From Pseudonocardia hierapolitana (lineage in GTDB: Bacteria; Actinomycetota; Actinomycetes; Mycobacteriales; Pseudonocardiaceae), in NCBI RefSeq assembly GCF_007994075.1, contig NZ_VIWU01000001.1:2604001-2668000 (forward strand): a DNA stretch of 64,000 bases. The letters are read 5' to 3'. The translations under genes and the position numbers were made by a program. Below are positions 44,695-54,898 of this stretch, piece by piece. The notes under the pieces were generated by a model. It made no database searches and had not been told where the DNA came from. It saw only the letters and a list, made by a program, of their open reading frames with translations. The first letter of the stretch is position 1. Each line of letters opens with the position of its first letter.

Positions 44695-45505
44695 GGACGT
44701 ACGCCTTCCCCTCGGCCACGATCCGGACCGATCCGGCGACCGTGAGCTCGGCCAACCTGCCGTGCTCGCAGTTCGCCGTCACGCGCATCGTCCCGCCGGG
44801 CTGGGTCACGTCCGTCGCGATGGGGCCCCGCTGCTTCAGCGCCAGGTACGCCCCGAGCGACCCCGTACCGGAACCGCAGCTCCGCTCCCACACCATGCAG
44901 TCGAGGGACGGGATGTGCACGAGCGGGGTCAGCCTCTTGCGGCGCGACTCGTACACCATGACCCCGATCAGCGGAACGCTCCAGGACTCCCCCAGCCGCA
45001 GCGCCGTCGCCTGCGCCCGGTCCCTGGTCTCCTGGTCGACCCGATCGGCCTCGATGACGACGTGCAGCGCGTCCTCGTACAGGACGAGCGCCGACCCGGC
45101 ATCGGCCGTCCACGGCTGCACCCGTCGCGGTAGCGGCACCGCGAGCTCGCAGAAGTAGTCCGGATGCCGGCGCTCGACCCGGCACCTGACGACGTCCTCC
45201 GCCCCCGACGACTCCAGTAGGACATCCGTCGGGCCGGTGGCGCCCATGCCCTCCTCGGACGCGCTCACGGCGGCGAGCGCCATGCAGGCGTTGCCGCAGA
45301 ACTCGCCGGCGGCCATGCGCAGGCCGGCGTCCGCGCCGGGCGACGTCGGCTTCCGGACGAACCCGACCTGCTCGGCGTGCACGTGCCCGGCCGACATGAT
45401 CGCCGTCGCGATGCCCCGGTACTCCTCGACCGGATGCTCCGACCTGACCAGCAGGGTCATGTTCTGCGTCGGGCTCACCTTGACGAAGTCGATCTCCCTG
45501 GTGCT
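44687..45505 (-). CDS. cntK: Histidine racemase, DAP-epimerase fold
   Basis: Cofactor-independent racemase expected to make D-histidine for metallophore synthesis. Both catalytic cysteines are present: GEFCGNAC (Cys70) and RSCGSGTGS (Cys210 in this numbering), the two-base pair of the diaminopimelate epimerase fold. The GTG at 45505 is chosen because GGGGGAAGG lies just upstream and the N-terminus then aligns with the family (IDFVKVSPTQNMTLLV). A GTG at 45526 overlapping the previous stop is the alternative. Next to CntL- and CntM-like genes a metallophore role is much more likely than lysine synthesis. Confidence 0.87.
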   Translation of the reverse strand, partial: STREIDFVKVSPTQNMTLLVRSEHPVEEYRGIATAIMSAGHVHAEQVGFVRKPTSPGADAGLRMAAGEFCGNACMALAAVSASEEGMGATGPTDVLLESSGAEDVVRCRVERRHPDYFCELAVPLPRRVQPWTADAGSALVLYEDALHVVIEADRVDQETRDRAQATALRLGESWSVPLIGVMVYESRRKRLTPLVHIPSLDCMVWERSCGSGTGSLGAYLALKQRGPIATDVTQPGGTMRVTANCEHGRLAELTVAGSVRIVAEGKAYVHA

Positions 45506-45522
45506 CACCGACCTTCCCCCGG

Positions 45523-46512
45523 TCACGCACCGGCGATCTGGTCGGCCAGCAACTCGAGCCCGTCCACGGCGAGCGGGCTCGCCGAGGTGTAGAAGTAGTT
45601 CAGCGGCAGCAACGCCCGGTCATCGGCCATGGCGCCGAGGCCGGCCAGCTCCGGCCGACCACGCAACTCCGCCACCACGTCGCTCTCCGACTCGAGCGCA
45701 GAAGACCCGGTCGGGACGTACATCGCGAACACCAGATCCGGAGCCGAGCTCACGATCTCCTCCGAGTTCGGCTCGAAGTAGCGCTTCTGCACGTCGTCGA
45801 ACACGTTGGCCAGCCCCAGCACCCGCATCTGCTCCGACACCAGCGCCTGACCCCCATAGGCCCCGAGCGGACCATCCGCGGTCACGTACAGCGGGATCGC
45901 GCTCCGTCCGGACCGGCCCGCCGTCCGCTCCTCGACCGCTGCGACCCGCTCCCGCAGACCCTCGATCGCCTTCGCCGCGACCTGCTCGGTCCCGAAGAGC
46001 CGTCCGTAGGCCTCGATGTCGCGGTAGATCAACTCGAACTCGGACAGCCCCTCCACCGAGGCGGCGTTCACCGCGCAGTAACCGCTCACCGTCAACAGCT
46101 GCACCCCGGCCTGGGCGAGCCGGTCGGCGAGCGCGTTGATGTCGGTCGCCGACGAGATGTCCGTACCGATCGCGACGTCCGCTCCCGTGCCGACGATCGT
46201 CTCGAACGACAGGTCGTGCGAGTCCTCCAGAACCCGCTCCGCCCGCTCCACCACGGGGCGCACCTCGGCACCGAAGGGCGCCTCCAGAGTCCCGGCGTAG
46301 TGCGTCACCGCAGCACCCGCTCCCGCTGCGACCAACAGTCCCGGCGCCTCAGATCCGATCGCCAGCACCCGCTCCGGCGACGTGTCGAAGACGACCTCCC
46401 GCCCGCAGCTGTCCACCACGATCGAACCGGTGCCGCGCTCCGGGCCGGCCCCGCACCCGGCGACCAGCACCACTCCCACCACAACAGCGACACCGGACCG
46501 GAAACGCCCCAT
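45523..46512 (-). CDS. Metal-chelate substrate-binding lipoprotein (FecB/BtuF-like)
   Basis: Lipoprotein of 329 residues with a lipobox VLVAGC (lipidated Cys about 20). The class III binding-protein fold follows: PERVLAIGSEAPGLLVAAGAG, a long central helix (about 185-210) and YFYTSASPLAVDGLELLADQ at the end. First gene of the operon, co-translated with the racemase gene. It should capture the metal-loaded opine outside the cell and hand it to the FecCD permease. Staphylococcal CntA belongs to a different (NikA/OppA) class, so the receptor here has a separate origin. Confidence 0.9.
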   Translation of the reverse strand: MGRFRSGVAVVVGVVLVAGCGAGPERGTGSIVVDSCGREVVFDTSPERVLAIGSEAPGLLVAAGAGAAVTHYAGTLEAPFGAEVRPVVERAERVLEDSHDLSFETIVGTGADVAIGTDISSATDINALADRLAQAGVQLLTVSGYCAVNAASVEGLSEFELIYRDIEAYGRLFGTEQVAAKAIEGLRERVAAVEERTAGRSGRSAIPLYVTADGPLGAYGGQALVSEQMRVLGLANVFDDVQKRYFEPNSEEIVSSAPDLVFAMYVPTGSSALESESDVVAELRGRPELAGLGAMADDRALLPLNYFYTSASPLAVDGLELLADQIAGA

Positions 46513-46711
46513 CAGACCAGCTCTCCACTCTCGTCCACGCGTAGACGGCCCGGGCCGACCCCGAGGCCCGTACCGATCAGGGAAGGTCTCGTTCCGCCCG
46601 GCACCGACGCGGGCGCTCCACGCATCGGCCTGGCTGCCGCGTGCCGACGCTCATGGGAAGCTCTCGCTACGTCGCCAGCATCGAGTTGAAACCTTCCACG
46701 AACGTAGGTGG

Positions 46712-46730
46712 AACGAAAACCATTGTCAAC
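46712..46730. promoter_or_regulatory. Zur-like operator of the metallophore operon
   Basis: AACGAAAACCATTGTCAAC, close to the actinobacterial Zur/FurB palindrome TGAAAAYCATTTTCA (two differences over the core). It lies about 200 bp before the first gene. The string GAAAACNATNNTCAACAAG is shared with the site at 51896-51912 plus its flank. The rest of 46513-46803 holds no gene. Confidence 0.6.
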
Positions 46731-46803
46731 AAGTTGTGGAGCGCCCTGCGGCCGCCCACGACCTGCGCGACGACGGGCCGAGGTCTAGGCCTGTCCGATC
46801 AGG

Positions 46804-47700
46804 TCATCCGGACCGATCCGCGAGTCCGTCCTCGACCCGTGGAACCGGCTCCAGCACAGCGGTGAAGTGGCGCAGTGCCGGCGAGTCCCCCACGATCCGG
46901 TAGCCCGTCAGTTCGTCGGCCATCCGGCCCACCTCGACCGCGGTCTCCACCAGCAACTCCAGGTGGGATCGGATGTAGACCCGGCGCGGCAGTGCCAGCC
47001 GCACAGCTCGTGTGGCACTGACCCACCACCCGAACCGAGCAGGAGGCTGCCGAACTCCACGGCCCGGATGCCGCCCTCCAGGTAGAGGGCACACGACCAC
47101 GCGTGGCCCGGGAACCGGTCCGCGGGAACGTGCGGGAGGATCTCGCCGGCCCGGACGTACACCGCATGGCAGCCGGCCGGCTGGACCACCGGCACTCCGG
47201 CCTTGTGCAAGGTCTCGGCGAACCAGCGCGCCGTGTCTGCGCGATCCGCCAGGTACCGGGAGTCGGTGACCTCGGTCAGCCCCTGGGCCAGCGCCTCCAG
47301 GTCGCGCCCGGCGAGGCCGCCGTAGGTGGAGAACCCCTCGTTCAGGATCACCTCCTGGCGGAACCGCCGGGCGAGGTCGGCGTTCTCCCGCACGCCGATG
47401 ACGCCGCCGATGTTGGCCAGCCCGTCCTTCTTGAGGCTGGCCCAGAAGATGTCGGCCAGGTCGAACATGGCCCGTGCGATGTCGATCGGTTCCCGGTGCC
47501 GGTGCTCCGGCTCCCGCTGCCGGATCAGCCAGGAGTTCTCCGCGAACCGGGACGCATCCAGCAGGAACGGGAGGTCGTGCTCGTCGCACACCGCCCGGAC
47601 CCGGCGCAGGTTCTCCAGCGAGACCGGCTGGCCGCCCCCACCGTTGTTGGTCACCGTCATGACAACGGCCTTCACCCGGTGGCCATCGGGTCCGGCGAGC
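46804..47700 (-). pseudogene. Tryptophanase/beta-eliminating lyase remnant
   Basis: PLP-dependent lyase fragment. In one frame, about 47700-47010: MTVTNNGGGGQPVSLENLRR, LLDASRFAEN, the PLP-lysine box WASLKKDGLANIGG and EGFSTYGGLAGRDLEALAQGL, all diagnostic of tryptophanase/tyrosine phenol-lyase. Near 47010 the frame shifts and the C-terminal end (LPRRVYIRSHLELLVETA, then LEPVPRVEDGL) follows in another frame to the stop at 46804. The N-terminal third is missing. It is on the same strand as the metallophore operon, and its decayed end lies just before the Zur-like site. Confidence 0.85.
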
Positions 47701-48327
47701 AGGTCCGCCCACGGACAGCGCCTCCGAACGGTCGGGCGTCGCCGCGGCCCATGGAGGCCGCGGTGCGGGTCGCAGGCGATCGGGCCCGCAGGCCCGGCAC
47801 GTCGCCGTCCCCACCCTCGTCGTAACGAGCCCCGAGACTCTCCGGAGGGATCGCCGAGGATGCCGCGCCGCCGCACCCAACGTTCGCCGTTCTCCTTGAT
47901 CACGACGTCGAAGGTGCGCGCGCAGGTCGACGGTCGAGCCGGGCCGTCGCTCGTCGGCGACATCGAAGCGGTCGTCCGGCCCGGCGGCCGACCCGCGTGC
48001 GTGGCCTGCTCGGCCAGTCAACCGGCAAGCTGCCCTCGCGGTCCTGATGGTGAGCACCGCCTCGGCCATCGCCTGCGAGTGGCTCCCTGGAGGATTTGGA
48101 GCGGCTCGTCGGCGGTGGCCGGCGACGGGCGGCGCCTCCGACCACCAGCACGAGCGCTGGCGTCGGCATGGACGGTCTCACGTGCTGCTTCCAGGCCGGT
48201 TCCACCGTGCTGCCGGAGTCCGATCATCGACGCGCCCGACCGGCGGCGGCGCCCCACGGCATCGACATGATCGTGCGCGGAACGCGGGGCGGCCCGCCAC
48301 CGCCGTGACGGAGCTCGAGCGTTGGCC
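47701..48327. other. Degenerate stretch without a supported gene
   Basis: Holds what may be scrambled remains of the lyase N-terminus and of other genes; short protein-like pieces (for example TFDVVIKENGERWVRRRGIL on the minus strand) sit in disagreeing frames. Nothing else is recognisable. Confidence 0.4.
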
Positions 48328-50730
48328 TCAGCCGCCCACGTACGCCGCGAGGTGCTCGCCGGTGAGGGTGGAGCGGGCGGTGACGAGGTCGGCGGGGGTG
48401 CCTTCGAACACGACCCGGCCACCGTCGTGCCCGGCACCGGGACCGAGGTCGATGATCCAGTCCGCGTGCGCCATGACCGCCTGGTGGTGCTCGATGACGA
48501 TCACCGACTTGCCGGAGTCGACGAGCCGGTCGAGCAGGCCCAGCAGGTGCTCGACGTCGGCGAGGTGCAGGCCGGTTGTCGGCTCGTCGAGGACGTAGAC
48601 GCCGCCCTTCTCCGCCATGTGGGTGGCCAGCTTGAGCCGCTGCCGCTCGCCGCCGGACAGGGTGGTGAGCGGCTGGCCGAGGTTGAGGTAGCCGAGGCCG
48701 ACGTCGGCAAGCCGCTCGAGGACGGCGTGCGCGGCGGGGGTGCGCGCCTCGCCCGCACCGAAGAACGCCTCGGCCTCGGTCACCGGCATCGCGAGCACCT
48801 CGCTGATGTCCTTGCCGTTCTCACCGCCGCCGAGCTTGTACTCGAGCACCGACGCCTGGAACCGCTTCCCCTCGCACTCCTCGCAGATCGTGGAGACGGT
48901 TTCCATGAACCCCAGCTCGGTGTAGATCACACCCGCGCCGTTGCAGGCGGGGCAGGCGCCCTCGGAGTTGGCGCTGAACAGGGCCGGCTTCACGCCGTTG
49001 GCCTTCGCGAACGCCTTGCGGATCGGGTCGAGCAGGCCGGTGTACGTCGCCGGGTTGCTCCGGCGCGAGCCGCGGATCGCGCCCTGGTCGACCGTCACCA
49101 CACCGTCGCGGCCGGACACCGAGCCGTGGATCAGCGAGCTCTTGCCCGATCCGGCCACACCGGTGACGACGACGAGCACGCCGAGCGGGATGTCCACATC
49201 CACGTTCTGCAGGTTGTGGGTGCCGGCGCCGCGCACCTCCAGCGCGCCGGACGGCTTCCGCACCGACGGCTTCAGGGCGGCGCGGTCGTCCAGGTGCCGG
49301 CCGGTGATCGTGCCGCTGGCCCGCAGCCCGTCGAGGGTGCCCTCGAAGACCACCTCACCACCCGCAGCGCCGGCGGCGGGCCCGAGGTCGACGACGTGGT
49401 CGGCGATCGCGATCGCCTCCGGCTTGTGCTCGACGACGAGCACCGTGTTGCCCTTGTCCCGCAGCTGCAGCAGGAGCTCGCGGAGTCTCCCGATGTCGTG
49501 GGGGTGCAGGCCGATCGTGGGCTCGTCGAACACGTAGGTGACGTCGGTGAGCGCGGATCCGAGGTGGCGGATCATCTTGACGCGCTGCGCCTCGCCACCC
49601 GACAGCGTGCCGGACGGGCGTTCGAGCGAGAGGTAGCCCAGCCCGATGTCGACGAACGAGTCGAGCGTCTCCCCCAGCGCCCCGAGCAGCGGCGCCGCCG
49701 ACGGCTCGTCCAGCCCGCGCACCCATCCGGCGAGGTCGCGGATCTCCATCGCGCAGGCGTCGGCGATGCTGATCCCCTTGATCTTCGACGAGCGGGCCGC
49801 ATCGTTGAGCCGGGTGCCGTCGCAGTCGGGACAGGTGGTGAACGTGGCGATCCGCTCGACGAACGCGCGGATGTGGGGCTGCAGCGAGTCGATGTCCTTC
49901 GACAGGTACGACTTCTGGATCTGCGGGATCAGGCCCGCGTACGTGAGGTTGACACCGTCGACCTTGATCTTCGTCGGCTCCTTGTACAGGAGGTCGTGCA
50001 GCTCCTTCTTCGTGAACTTGCGGATCGGCTTGTCCGGGTCGAAGTAGCCGCAGCCGCGGTAGATGCGCCCGTACCAGCCGTCCATGCTGTAGCCGGGGAT
50101 CGTGAGCGCGCCCTCGTTGAGCGACATGCTGTCGTCGTACAGCTGGGTCAGATCGATGTCGGAGATGCTGCCCATGCCTTCGCAGCGCGGGCACATGCCG
50201 CCGTGGTACACGGCGCCACGCACGACGGTCCGCTCCCCCTTGCCCTTCTCCGTGACCATCGAGCCGCTCGCTCTGCGGGTCGGCACGTTGAACGAGTAGG
50301 CGATCGGGGGCCCGGCCTGGGGCCGACCGAGCCGGCTGAACAGGATCCGGAGCATCGCGTTGGCGTCGGTCACGGTGCCGACCGTGGAGCGGGGGTTGGC
50401 GCCGAGCCGCTCCTGGCCGACGACGATCGCCGTCGTCAGCCCGTCGAGCACGTCGACCTCGGGCCGGTCCAGCCTGGGCATGAAGCCCTGTACGAACGCG
50501 CTGTAGGTCTCGTTGATCAGCCGTTGCGACTCCGCGGCGATCGTGTCGAACACCAGCGAGCTCTTGCCCGACCCGGAGACGCCGGTGAACACCGTCAGCC
50601 TGCGCTTCGGGATCTCGACGCTGACGTCCTTGAGGTTGTTCACGCGCGCTCCGTGCACGCGGATCAGGTCGTGGCTGTCGGCGACGTGCAGCGCGGGCGT
50701 TTGCCTGTCGGCTCGCGTGGCCGTGGTCAT
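48328..50730 (-). CDS. UvrA-like ABC ATPase (UvrA2 class)
   Basis: Excinuclease-subunit-A-type ATPase of 800 residues, shorter than housekeeping UvrA (about 950). Two Walker A motifs (GVSGSGKSS near 50 and GVAGSGKSS near 520), two ABC signatures ([11 protein letters not shown] and [11 protein letters not shown]) and zinc-type CxxC pairs ([22 protein letters not shown]) are present. The UvrB-binding insert between Walker A and the first signature appears reduced. Such UvrA2/DrrC-like proteins are linked to resistance against DNA-binding drugs rather than to core repair. The downstream flank is the degenerate region. Confidence 0.85.
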   Translation of the reverse strand: MTTATRADRQTPALHVADSHDLIRVHGARVNNLKDVSVEIPKRRLTVFTGVSGSGKSSLVFDTIAAESQRLINETYSAFVQGFMPRLDRPEVDVLDGLTTAIVVGQERLGANPRSTVGTVTDANAMLRILFSRLGRPQAGPPIAYSFNVPTRRASGSMVTEKGKGERTVVRGAVYHGGMCPRCEGMGSISDIDLTQLYDDSMSLNEGALTIPGYSMDGWYGRIYRGCGYFDPDKPIRKFTKKELHDLLYKEPTKIKVDGVNLTYAGLIPQIQKSYLSKDIDSLQPHIRAFVERIATFTTCPDCDGTRLNDAARSSKIKGISIADACAMEIRDLAGWVRGLDEPSAAPLLGALGETLDSFVDIGLGYLSLERPSGTLSGGEAQRVKMIRHLGSALTDVTYVFDEPTIGLHPHDIGRLRELLLQLRDKGNTVLVVEHKPEAIAIADHVVDLGPAAGAAGGEVVFEGTLDGLRASGTITGRHLDDRAALKPSVRKPSGALEVRGAGTHNLQNVDVDIPLGVLVVVTGVAGSGKSSLIHGSVSGRDGVVTVDQGAIRGSRRSNPATYTGLLDPIRKAFAKANGVKPALFSANSEGACPACNGAGVIYTELGFMETVSTICEECEGKRFQASVLEYKLGGGENGKDISEVLAMPVTEAEAFFGAGEARTPAAHAVLERLADVGLGYLNLGQPLTTLSGGERQRLKLATHMAEKGGVYVLDEPTTGLHLADVEHLLGLLDRLVDSGKSVIVIEHHQAVMAHADWIIDLGPGAGHDGGRVVFEGTPADLVTARSTLTGEHLAAYVGG

Positions 50731-50761
50731 CGGCTCTCCGTGTGGTGGATGGGGCGGGTGG

Positions 50762-50968
50762 TCAGCTCTCGGGCGCAGCGCGTCGCCTGGTGACGTACGG
50801 CAGGGCGAACATGTACAGACCGGTGAACATCAGCAGGAAGAGCGGCAGCAGCGGCACGTAGAACACCCAGAAGGGCAGGATCCCCGTCAGGGCGACGAAG
50901 CAGATGATCACGGTCAGCGTGAAGGCGATGGACAGCCAGCGGTGGAACTGCCGAATGGCCGAGCTCAT
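50762..50968 (-). CDS. Small two-helix membrane protein
   Basis: Protein of 68 residues starting [13 protein letters not shown], with two hydrophobic helices (about 12-30 and 33-53) and a basic C-terminus [10 protein letters not shown]. It is 31 bp upstream of uvrA2 and 2 bp downstream of the VOC gene on the same strand, so the three probably share a transcript. No known family; similar small proteins are common in actinobacteria. Confidence 0.6.
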   Translation of the reverse strand: MSSAIRQFHRWLSIAFTLTVIICFVALTGILPFWVFYVPLLPLFLLMFTGLYMFALPYVTRRRAAPES

Positions 50969-50970
50969 GA

Positions 50971-51393
50971 TCAACGCACCTCGAAGATGCGGATCATGTT
51001 GCCCGCCGGGTCGCGGAAGGCGCAGTCGCGCACACCCCACGGCTGGTCGGTCGGCTCCTGCACGACCTCGCCCTCGCCGTTCGACACGCCGGCCTGCAGC
51101 CGCTCGAAGGTGCTGTCGAGGTCCTTGGTGGCCAGGTTGATGCCGGCGTAGGTGCCCTTGGCCATCATCTCCGTGATGGTGCGGCGCTCCTCGTCGGTGA
51201 TGCCGGGGTCGGCGGCGGGCGGGTGCAGCACGATCGACGTGTCGGGCTGGCCGGGCGGCCCGACCGTGATCCAGTGGAGCCCGCCGTACTCGACCTCCTT
51301 GCGCACTTCGAAGCCGAGGGTGTCGCGGTAGAAGGCCAGGGAGGCGGCCGGGTCGTTGTGCGGCAGGTAGGCGTGGTGAATGGTGAGGTCCAT
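50971..51393 (-). CDS. VOC-family (glyoxalase/bleomycin-resistance) protein
   Basis: Protein of 140 residues with the betaalphabetabetabeta repeat of the vicinal-oxygen-chelate fold: [20 protein letters not shown] and, at the C-terminus, [19 protein letters not shown] with the metal-binding glutamate. The start is the ATG at 51393; the longer frame upstream lacks support. It lies 6 bp downstream of an AraC gene and before a small membrane protein and uvrA2, so a drug-response operon is a reasonable inference. Confidence 0.85.
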   Translation of the reverse strand: MDLTIHHAYLPHNDPAASLAFYRDTLGFEVRKEVEYGGLHWITVGPPGQPDTSIVLHPPAADPGITDEERRTITEMMAKGTYAGINLATKDLDSTFERLQAGVSNGEGEVVQEPTDQPWGVRDCAFRDPAGNMIRIFEVR

Positions 51394-51398
51394 GGCGC

Positions 51399-51848
<450 letters not shown>

Positions 51849-51895
51849 CTGCGAAATCGTGCCATGCCCGCCCGCAGCCATGCATGGACCGCTAT

Positions 51896-51912
51896 TTGAA
51901 AACGATGTTCAA
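51896..51912. promoter_or_regulatory. Zur-like operator of the COG0523 gene
   Basis: TTGAAAACGATGTTCAA, a near-perfect palindrome (TTGAA arms) 19 bp before the CobW-type GTG start and between divergent genes. It shares GAAAACNATNNTCAACAAG with the site upstream of the metallophore operon. Confidence 0.65.
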
Positions 51913-51931
51913 CAAGGTTTGACTGTGGCGC

Positions 51932-52927
51932 GTGACAGACGACCGCATCCCGGTGACCGTCCTGACCGGCTTCCTCGGCTCGGGCAAGACCACCCTGCTC
52001 AACCGCATCCTCACCGAGCACCACGGCCGGCGGATCGCCGTGATCGAGAACGAGTTCGGCGAGGTCGGGGTGGACGACGCGCTCGTGCTCGACGCCGAGG
52101 AGGAGGTGTTCGAGATGAACAACGGGTGCATCTGCTGCACCGTGCGCGGCGACCTCATCCGGATCCTCGGCGCCCTGCTGCGCCGCAAGGACCGATTCGA
52201 CGCAGTGCTCATCGAAACCACCGGTCTGGCTGATCCCGCCCCGGTCGCCCAGACCTTCTTCGTGGACGACGCGCTGCGCGCCCAACTGCGGCTCGACGCC
52301 ATCGTCACGGTCGTGGACGCCAAGCACGTCCGCACGCACCTCGACGACGTCAAGCCCGAGGGGGTGGAGAACGAGGCGGTGGAACAGATCGCGTTCGCCG
52401 ACCGCGTGGTGCTCAACAAGACCGATCTGGTGGGCCCTGCCGAGGTCGAGGAGATCACCCGCGAGATCAGGGCCATCAACGGCCACGTCGCAGTGCTGCC
52501 CGCCGTACGCGGCGACGTCGACCTCGCCGAGATCCTCGACGTCCACGCGTTCGACCTCGACGCCACCCTGATCACCGAGCCCGGCTTCCTCGACCCCGAC
52601 GGCGAGCACCAGCACGACCAGAGCGTCACCAGCGTCGGGATCGACGCGGGCGGCGCCGTCGACGTCCCCCGGCTCAACACCTGGCTCGGCGCGCTGCTGG
52701 CCACACGCGGTCCGGACCTGTTCCGCAGCAAGGGCGTGCTCAACCTCGCCGACTCCGACCGCCGCTACGTCTTCCAGGGCGTGCACATGCTCCACGACGG
52801 CGACCTCGGCGCGCCGTGGCGTCCCGGCGAGTCGCGGCGCAACCGGATGGTGTTCATCGGGCGCAACCTCGACCGCGCCGAGCTCGAGGCGGGCTTCCGG
52901 TCCTGCCTCACCGGGGTGGCCCTGTGA
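51932..52927 (+). CDS. COG0523/CobW GTPase, probable zinc metallochaperone
   Basis: G3E-family GTPase of 331 residues. The Walker A motif is GFLGSGKTT (residues about 11-19), with the metal site [12 protein letters not shown] (CxCC) and the NKTD guanine motif (VLNKTDLV). The histidine-containing EHQHDQ stretch could bind metal, and the C-terminal CobW_C domain has [12 protein letters not shown]. Start GTG at 51932. The Zur-like palindrome at its promoter argues for the zinc-starvation subgroup (ZagA/ZigA-like) rather than cobalamin synthesis; no cobalamin genes are near. Confidence 0.9.
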   Translation: MTDDRIPVTVLTGFLGSGKTTLLNRILTEHHGRRIAVIENEFGEVGVDDALVLDAEEEVFEMNNGCICCTVRGDLIRILGALLRRKDRFDAVLIETTGLADPAPVAQTFFVDDALRAQLRLDAIVTVVDAKHVRTHLDDVKPEGVENEAVEQIAFADRVVLNKTDLVGPAEVEEITREIRAINGHVAVLPAVRGDVDLAEILDVHAFDLDATLITEPGFLDPDGEHQHDQSVTSVGIDAGGAVDVPRLNTWLGALLATRGPDLFRSKGVLNLADSDRRYVFQGVHMLHDGDLGAPWRPGESRRNRMVFIGRNLDRAELEAGFRSCLTGVAL

Positions 52928-52928
52928 C

Positions 52929-53177
52929 CGGCTCGACCTGGGCGAACCGGTCATCGCCTGCAGGCCGCTGCCCGGCGGGATGGTCGTCGGCGGCTCGGAG
53001 GGCACCGTCCTCGTCGCCGGCCTCGACGGCGCGCCTCGGCTGCGACTGCGGCTGGAGGACTTCCTGCTCGGCATGTCCGTGAGCCCCGACGGCACGAGGC
53101 TGGCCGCCGGAGGCGGGGAGCGCGTCGCCGTGTGGGACCTCGCCGACGGGCATCTGCTGCGGGAGGACGGCGCACGA
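52929..53177 (+). pseudogene. WD40-repeat protein remnant
   Basis: Open frame with two propeller-blade-like stretches: GGMVVGGSEGTVLVAGLDG and MSVSPDGTRLAAGGGERVAV followed by WDLADGHLL. It begins at the end of the CobW gene and runs into the convergent hydrolase gene. There is no start region and no further blades, so it is a leftover of a longer gene. Confidence 0.6.
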
Positions 53178-54047
53178 TCACGGCCCGGTGTCGAGCACCT
53201 CCCGCAGCCTGCGGGCGAACGCCTCCGGCTGCCCGGGGTAGCCGAACTCGTCGCCCGCGAAGCCGCCGTGATGGCTCGGGAACACCGTGACCTCCTGGCC
53301 GAGCAGCTCGGCCGTGGCCACCGCGGTGCGCCCGGTGAAGGTGTTCCCGGTCTCCTCACCCACCGCGATCACGATCCGGGTCGGGGCGGCGGCGAGCGCG
53401 GGCACGTCGGGGCGGTAGCTGCTGACGGCCCAGGACCGGTCGGAGAGGAGCGGGTCGCCGCGGGTGCCGTCGTCCTCGGTCGGCAGCCCGTACGCGGCCG
53501 GGTCCGCCGCGGGCTGGGCGAAGTACTCCTCGGTGAACTCGCCCTGCCACGACGTCATCGCGATGAACGCGGCCATACCGGCGCCGAAGCCCTTGGCCTC
53601 GTACGCGTCCCGGAACCCGGCCCGCGCCCGCTCGGCGGCGGCCGCGTCCGGCAGGACCGGGATGAGCGGCGGCTCGTGCGCCACCAGAACGGTCACGTCG
53701 CCGGGATGGGCCGCCACGAGCGCGAGCGCGGTGATCGCTCCGCCGCTGCTCGCGAACACTTCGACGGGCCCGGCACCGAGCGCCTGGATCAGTGCGTGGA
53801 CGTCGCCCGCCTGGACCTCGGGGTCGTGGTCGGTCCTGCCGTCCTTGCGCGTGCTGCGGCCGAGACCGCGCGGGTCGTAGGTCACCACCGTGCGATCCGG
53901 GAAGTGGGAGGCGAGCGTCGCGAAGCCGTCGGCCTGCATGGGCTGGCCGATCATGACGAGCGGCGGGCGGCCGCCGGCAGGTGGCAGCGGCCCGTGGACG
54001 TCGTGGACGAGGTCGACCTCTGGTGTCACGAGCGTGTGGGTGGTCAT
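53178..54047 (-). CDS. Alpha/beta-hydrolase
   Basis: Hydrolase of 289 residues. Nucleophile elbow FASSGGAI (A-S-S-G-G), oxyanion region MIGQPMQADGF, YDPRGLGRS strand and a C-terminal catalytic histidine in PSHHGGFAG. No signal peptide. It is about 50 bp downstream of an NmrA-like gene on the same strand and may be co-transcribed. Substrate unknown. Confidence 0.87.
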   Translation of the reverse strand: MTTHTLVTPEVDLVHDVHGPLPPAGGRPPLVMIGQPMQADGFATLASHFPDRTVVTYDPRGLGRSTRKDGRTDHDPEVQAGDVHALIQALGAGPVEVFASSGGAITALALVAAHPGDVTVLVAHEPPLIPVLPDAAAAERARAGFRDAYEAKGFGAGMAAFIAMTSWQGEFTEEYFAQPAADPAAYGLPTEDDGTRGDPLLSDRSWAVSSYRPDVPALAAAPTRIVIAVGEETGNTFTGRTAVATAELLGQEVTVFPSHHGGFAGDEFGYPGQPEAFARRLREVLDTGP

Positions 54048-54098
54048 GCCCGATGAGACCGGGATCGGGTCCCGAACTCATCGGTCCTCGACACCCGG

Positions 54099-54842
54099 CT
54101 ACACCGACTTGGTGAGCCACTCGTCGAACGTCGTCGGCGCGATGCGGGCGCCGTCGCCGGGCAGCAGCACGTCGCCGGCCATCGCCGGCCCGAAGATCCC
54201 CGACCACGTCGGCACCAGCTTGACCTCCCGGCCGCGCGCCTGATGGGTGCGCCGGGCCATGTCGACGAGGTCGTGCGGCTCCGGGCCCGCGACGTCGGCG
54301 TACCGGCCCCGCGGCTCACCCGTGACGATCTCGGCGAGGACGTCGGCGACGTCCGCGGGCGCGATCGGCTGCACGAGCAGCGGCGCGATCGGTGCGACTC
54401 CGTCCTGCTCGGTCCAGCCCGCGACCATCTCGGCGAAGTCGTGGAACTGCGTGACGGGCACGATCGTCCACGGCACGGGACCTTCGGACACCAGGCGTTC
54501 CTGCTCGCGCTTGCCTGCGTAGTGCGCGTTGCCCTCGACCCGCTGGATCCCGACGATCGAGAGCAGCACGTGGTGGCGCACGCCCGCCCGCTCCTCGGCG
54601 GCGAGCAGGTTCCGCGTGGTGGTGCCGAAGTACGCCACGACCTCGTCCGCGGTGGTCGAGGGGCCGTTGGTGGCGTCGACGACGGCCTCGACCCCGGCCA
54701 GCGCCGCGTCGAGTCCCTCGCCGGTGGTGAGGTCCACACCCAGCGAGCGGCTGATCCGCGCGACCTCGTGGCCGCCCCGCTCGAGCGCGGCGACGGTGAG
54801 TGCTCCGATGTTGCCGGTGGCACCGGCTACTGCGATCCGCAT
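54099..54842 (-). CDS. NmrA-like NAD(P)-binding protein
   Basis: Atypical SDR of 247 residues. It has the GATGNIG dinucleotide motif at the N-terminus, VEAVVDATNGP, HHVLLSIVGIQRV and YAGKREQE with a Tyr-x-x-x-Lys-like pattern. Members act as quinone reductases or redox sensors. It is divergent from an Rrf2 regulator across 56 bp containing a perfect palindrome, so Rrf2 control is likely. Confidence 0.85.
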   Translation of the reverse strand: MRIAVAGATGNIGALTVAALERGGHEVARISRSLGVDLTTGEGLDAALAGVEAVVDATNGPSTTADEVVAYFGTTTRNLLAAEERAGVRHHVLLSIVGIQRVEGNAHYAGKREQERLVSEGPVPWTIVPVTQFHDFAEMVAGWTEQDGVAPIAPLLVQPIAPADVADVLAEIVTGEPRGRYADVAGPEPHDLVDMARRTHQARGREVKLVPTWSGIFGPAMAGDVLLPGDGARIAPTTFDEWLTKSV

Positions 54843-54876
54843 GTCGACACCGTATCTCGGACTAAATAGATCTGCA

Positions 54877-54889
54877 ATATCGACGATAT
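54877..54889. promoter_or_regulatory. Candidate Rrf2 operator
   Basis: ATATCGACGATAT, a perfect 13-bp palindrome in the 56-bp gap between the divergent NmrA-like and Rrf2 genes, in an A/T-rich island (ACTAAATAGATCTGCAATAT). Position fits autoregulation plus control of the NmrA-like gene. Confidence 0.55.
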
Positions 54890-54898
54890 GATGGGTCC

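Noticed and set aside
44687..45505. Diaminopimelate epimerase for lysine synthesis
   Set aside because: The fold is the same, but the operon context (CntL-, CntM-like and transport genes) points to histidine racemization for a metallophore.
51932..52927. Cobalamin-synthesis CobW
   Set aside because: No cobalamin genes nearby, and a Zur-like operator sits at the promoter, so a zinc role is favoured.
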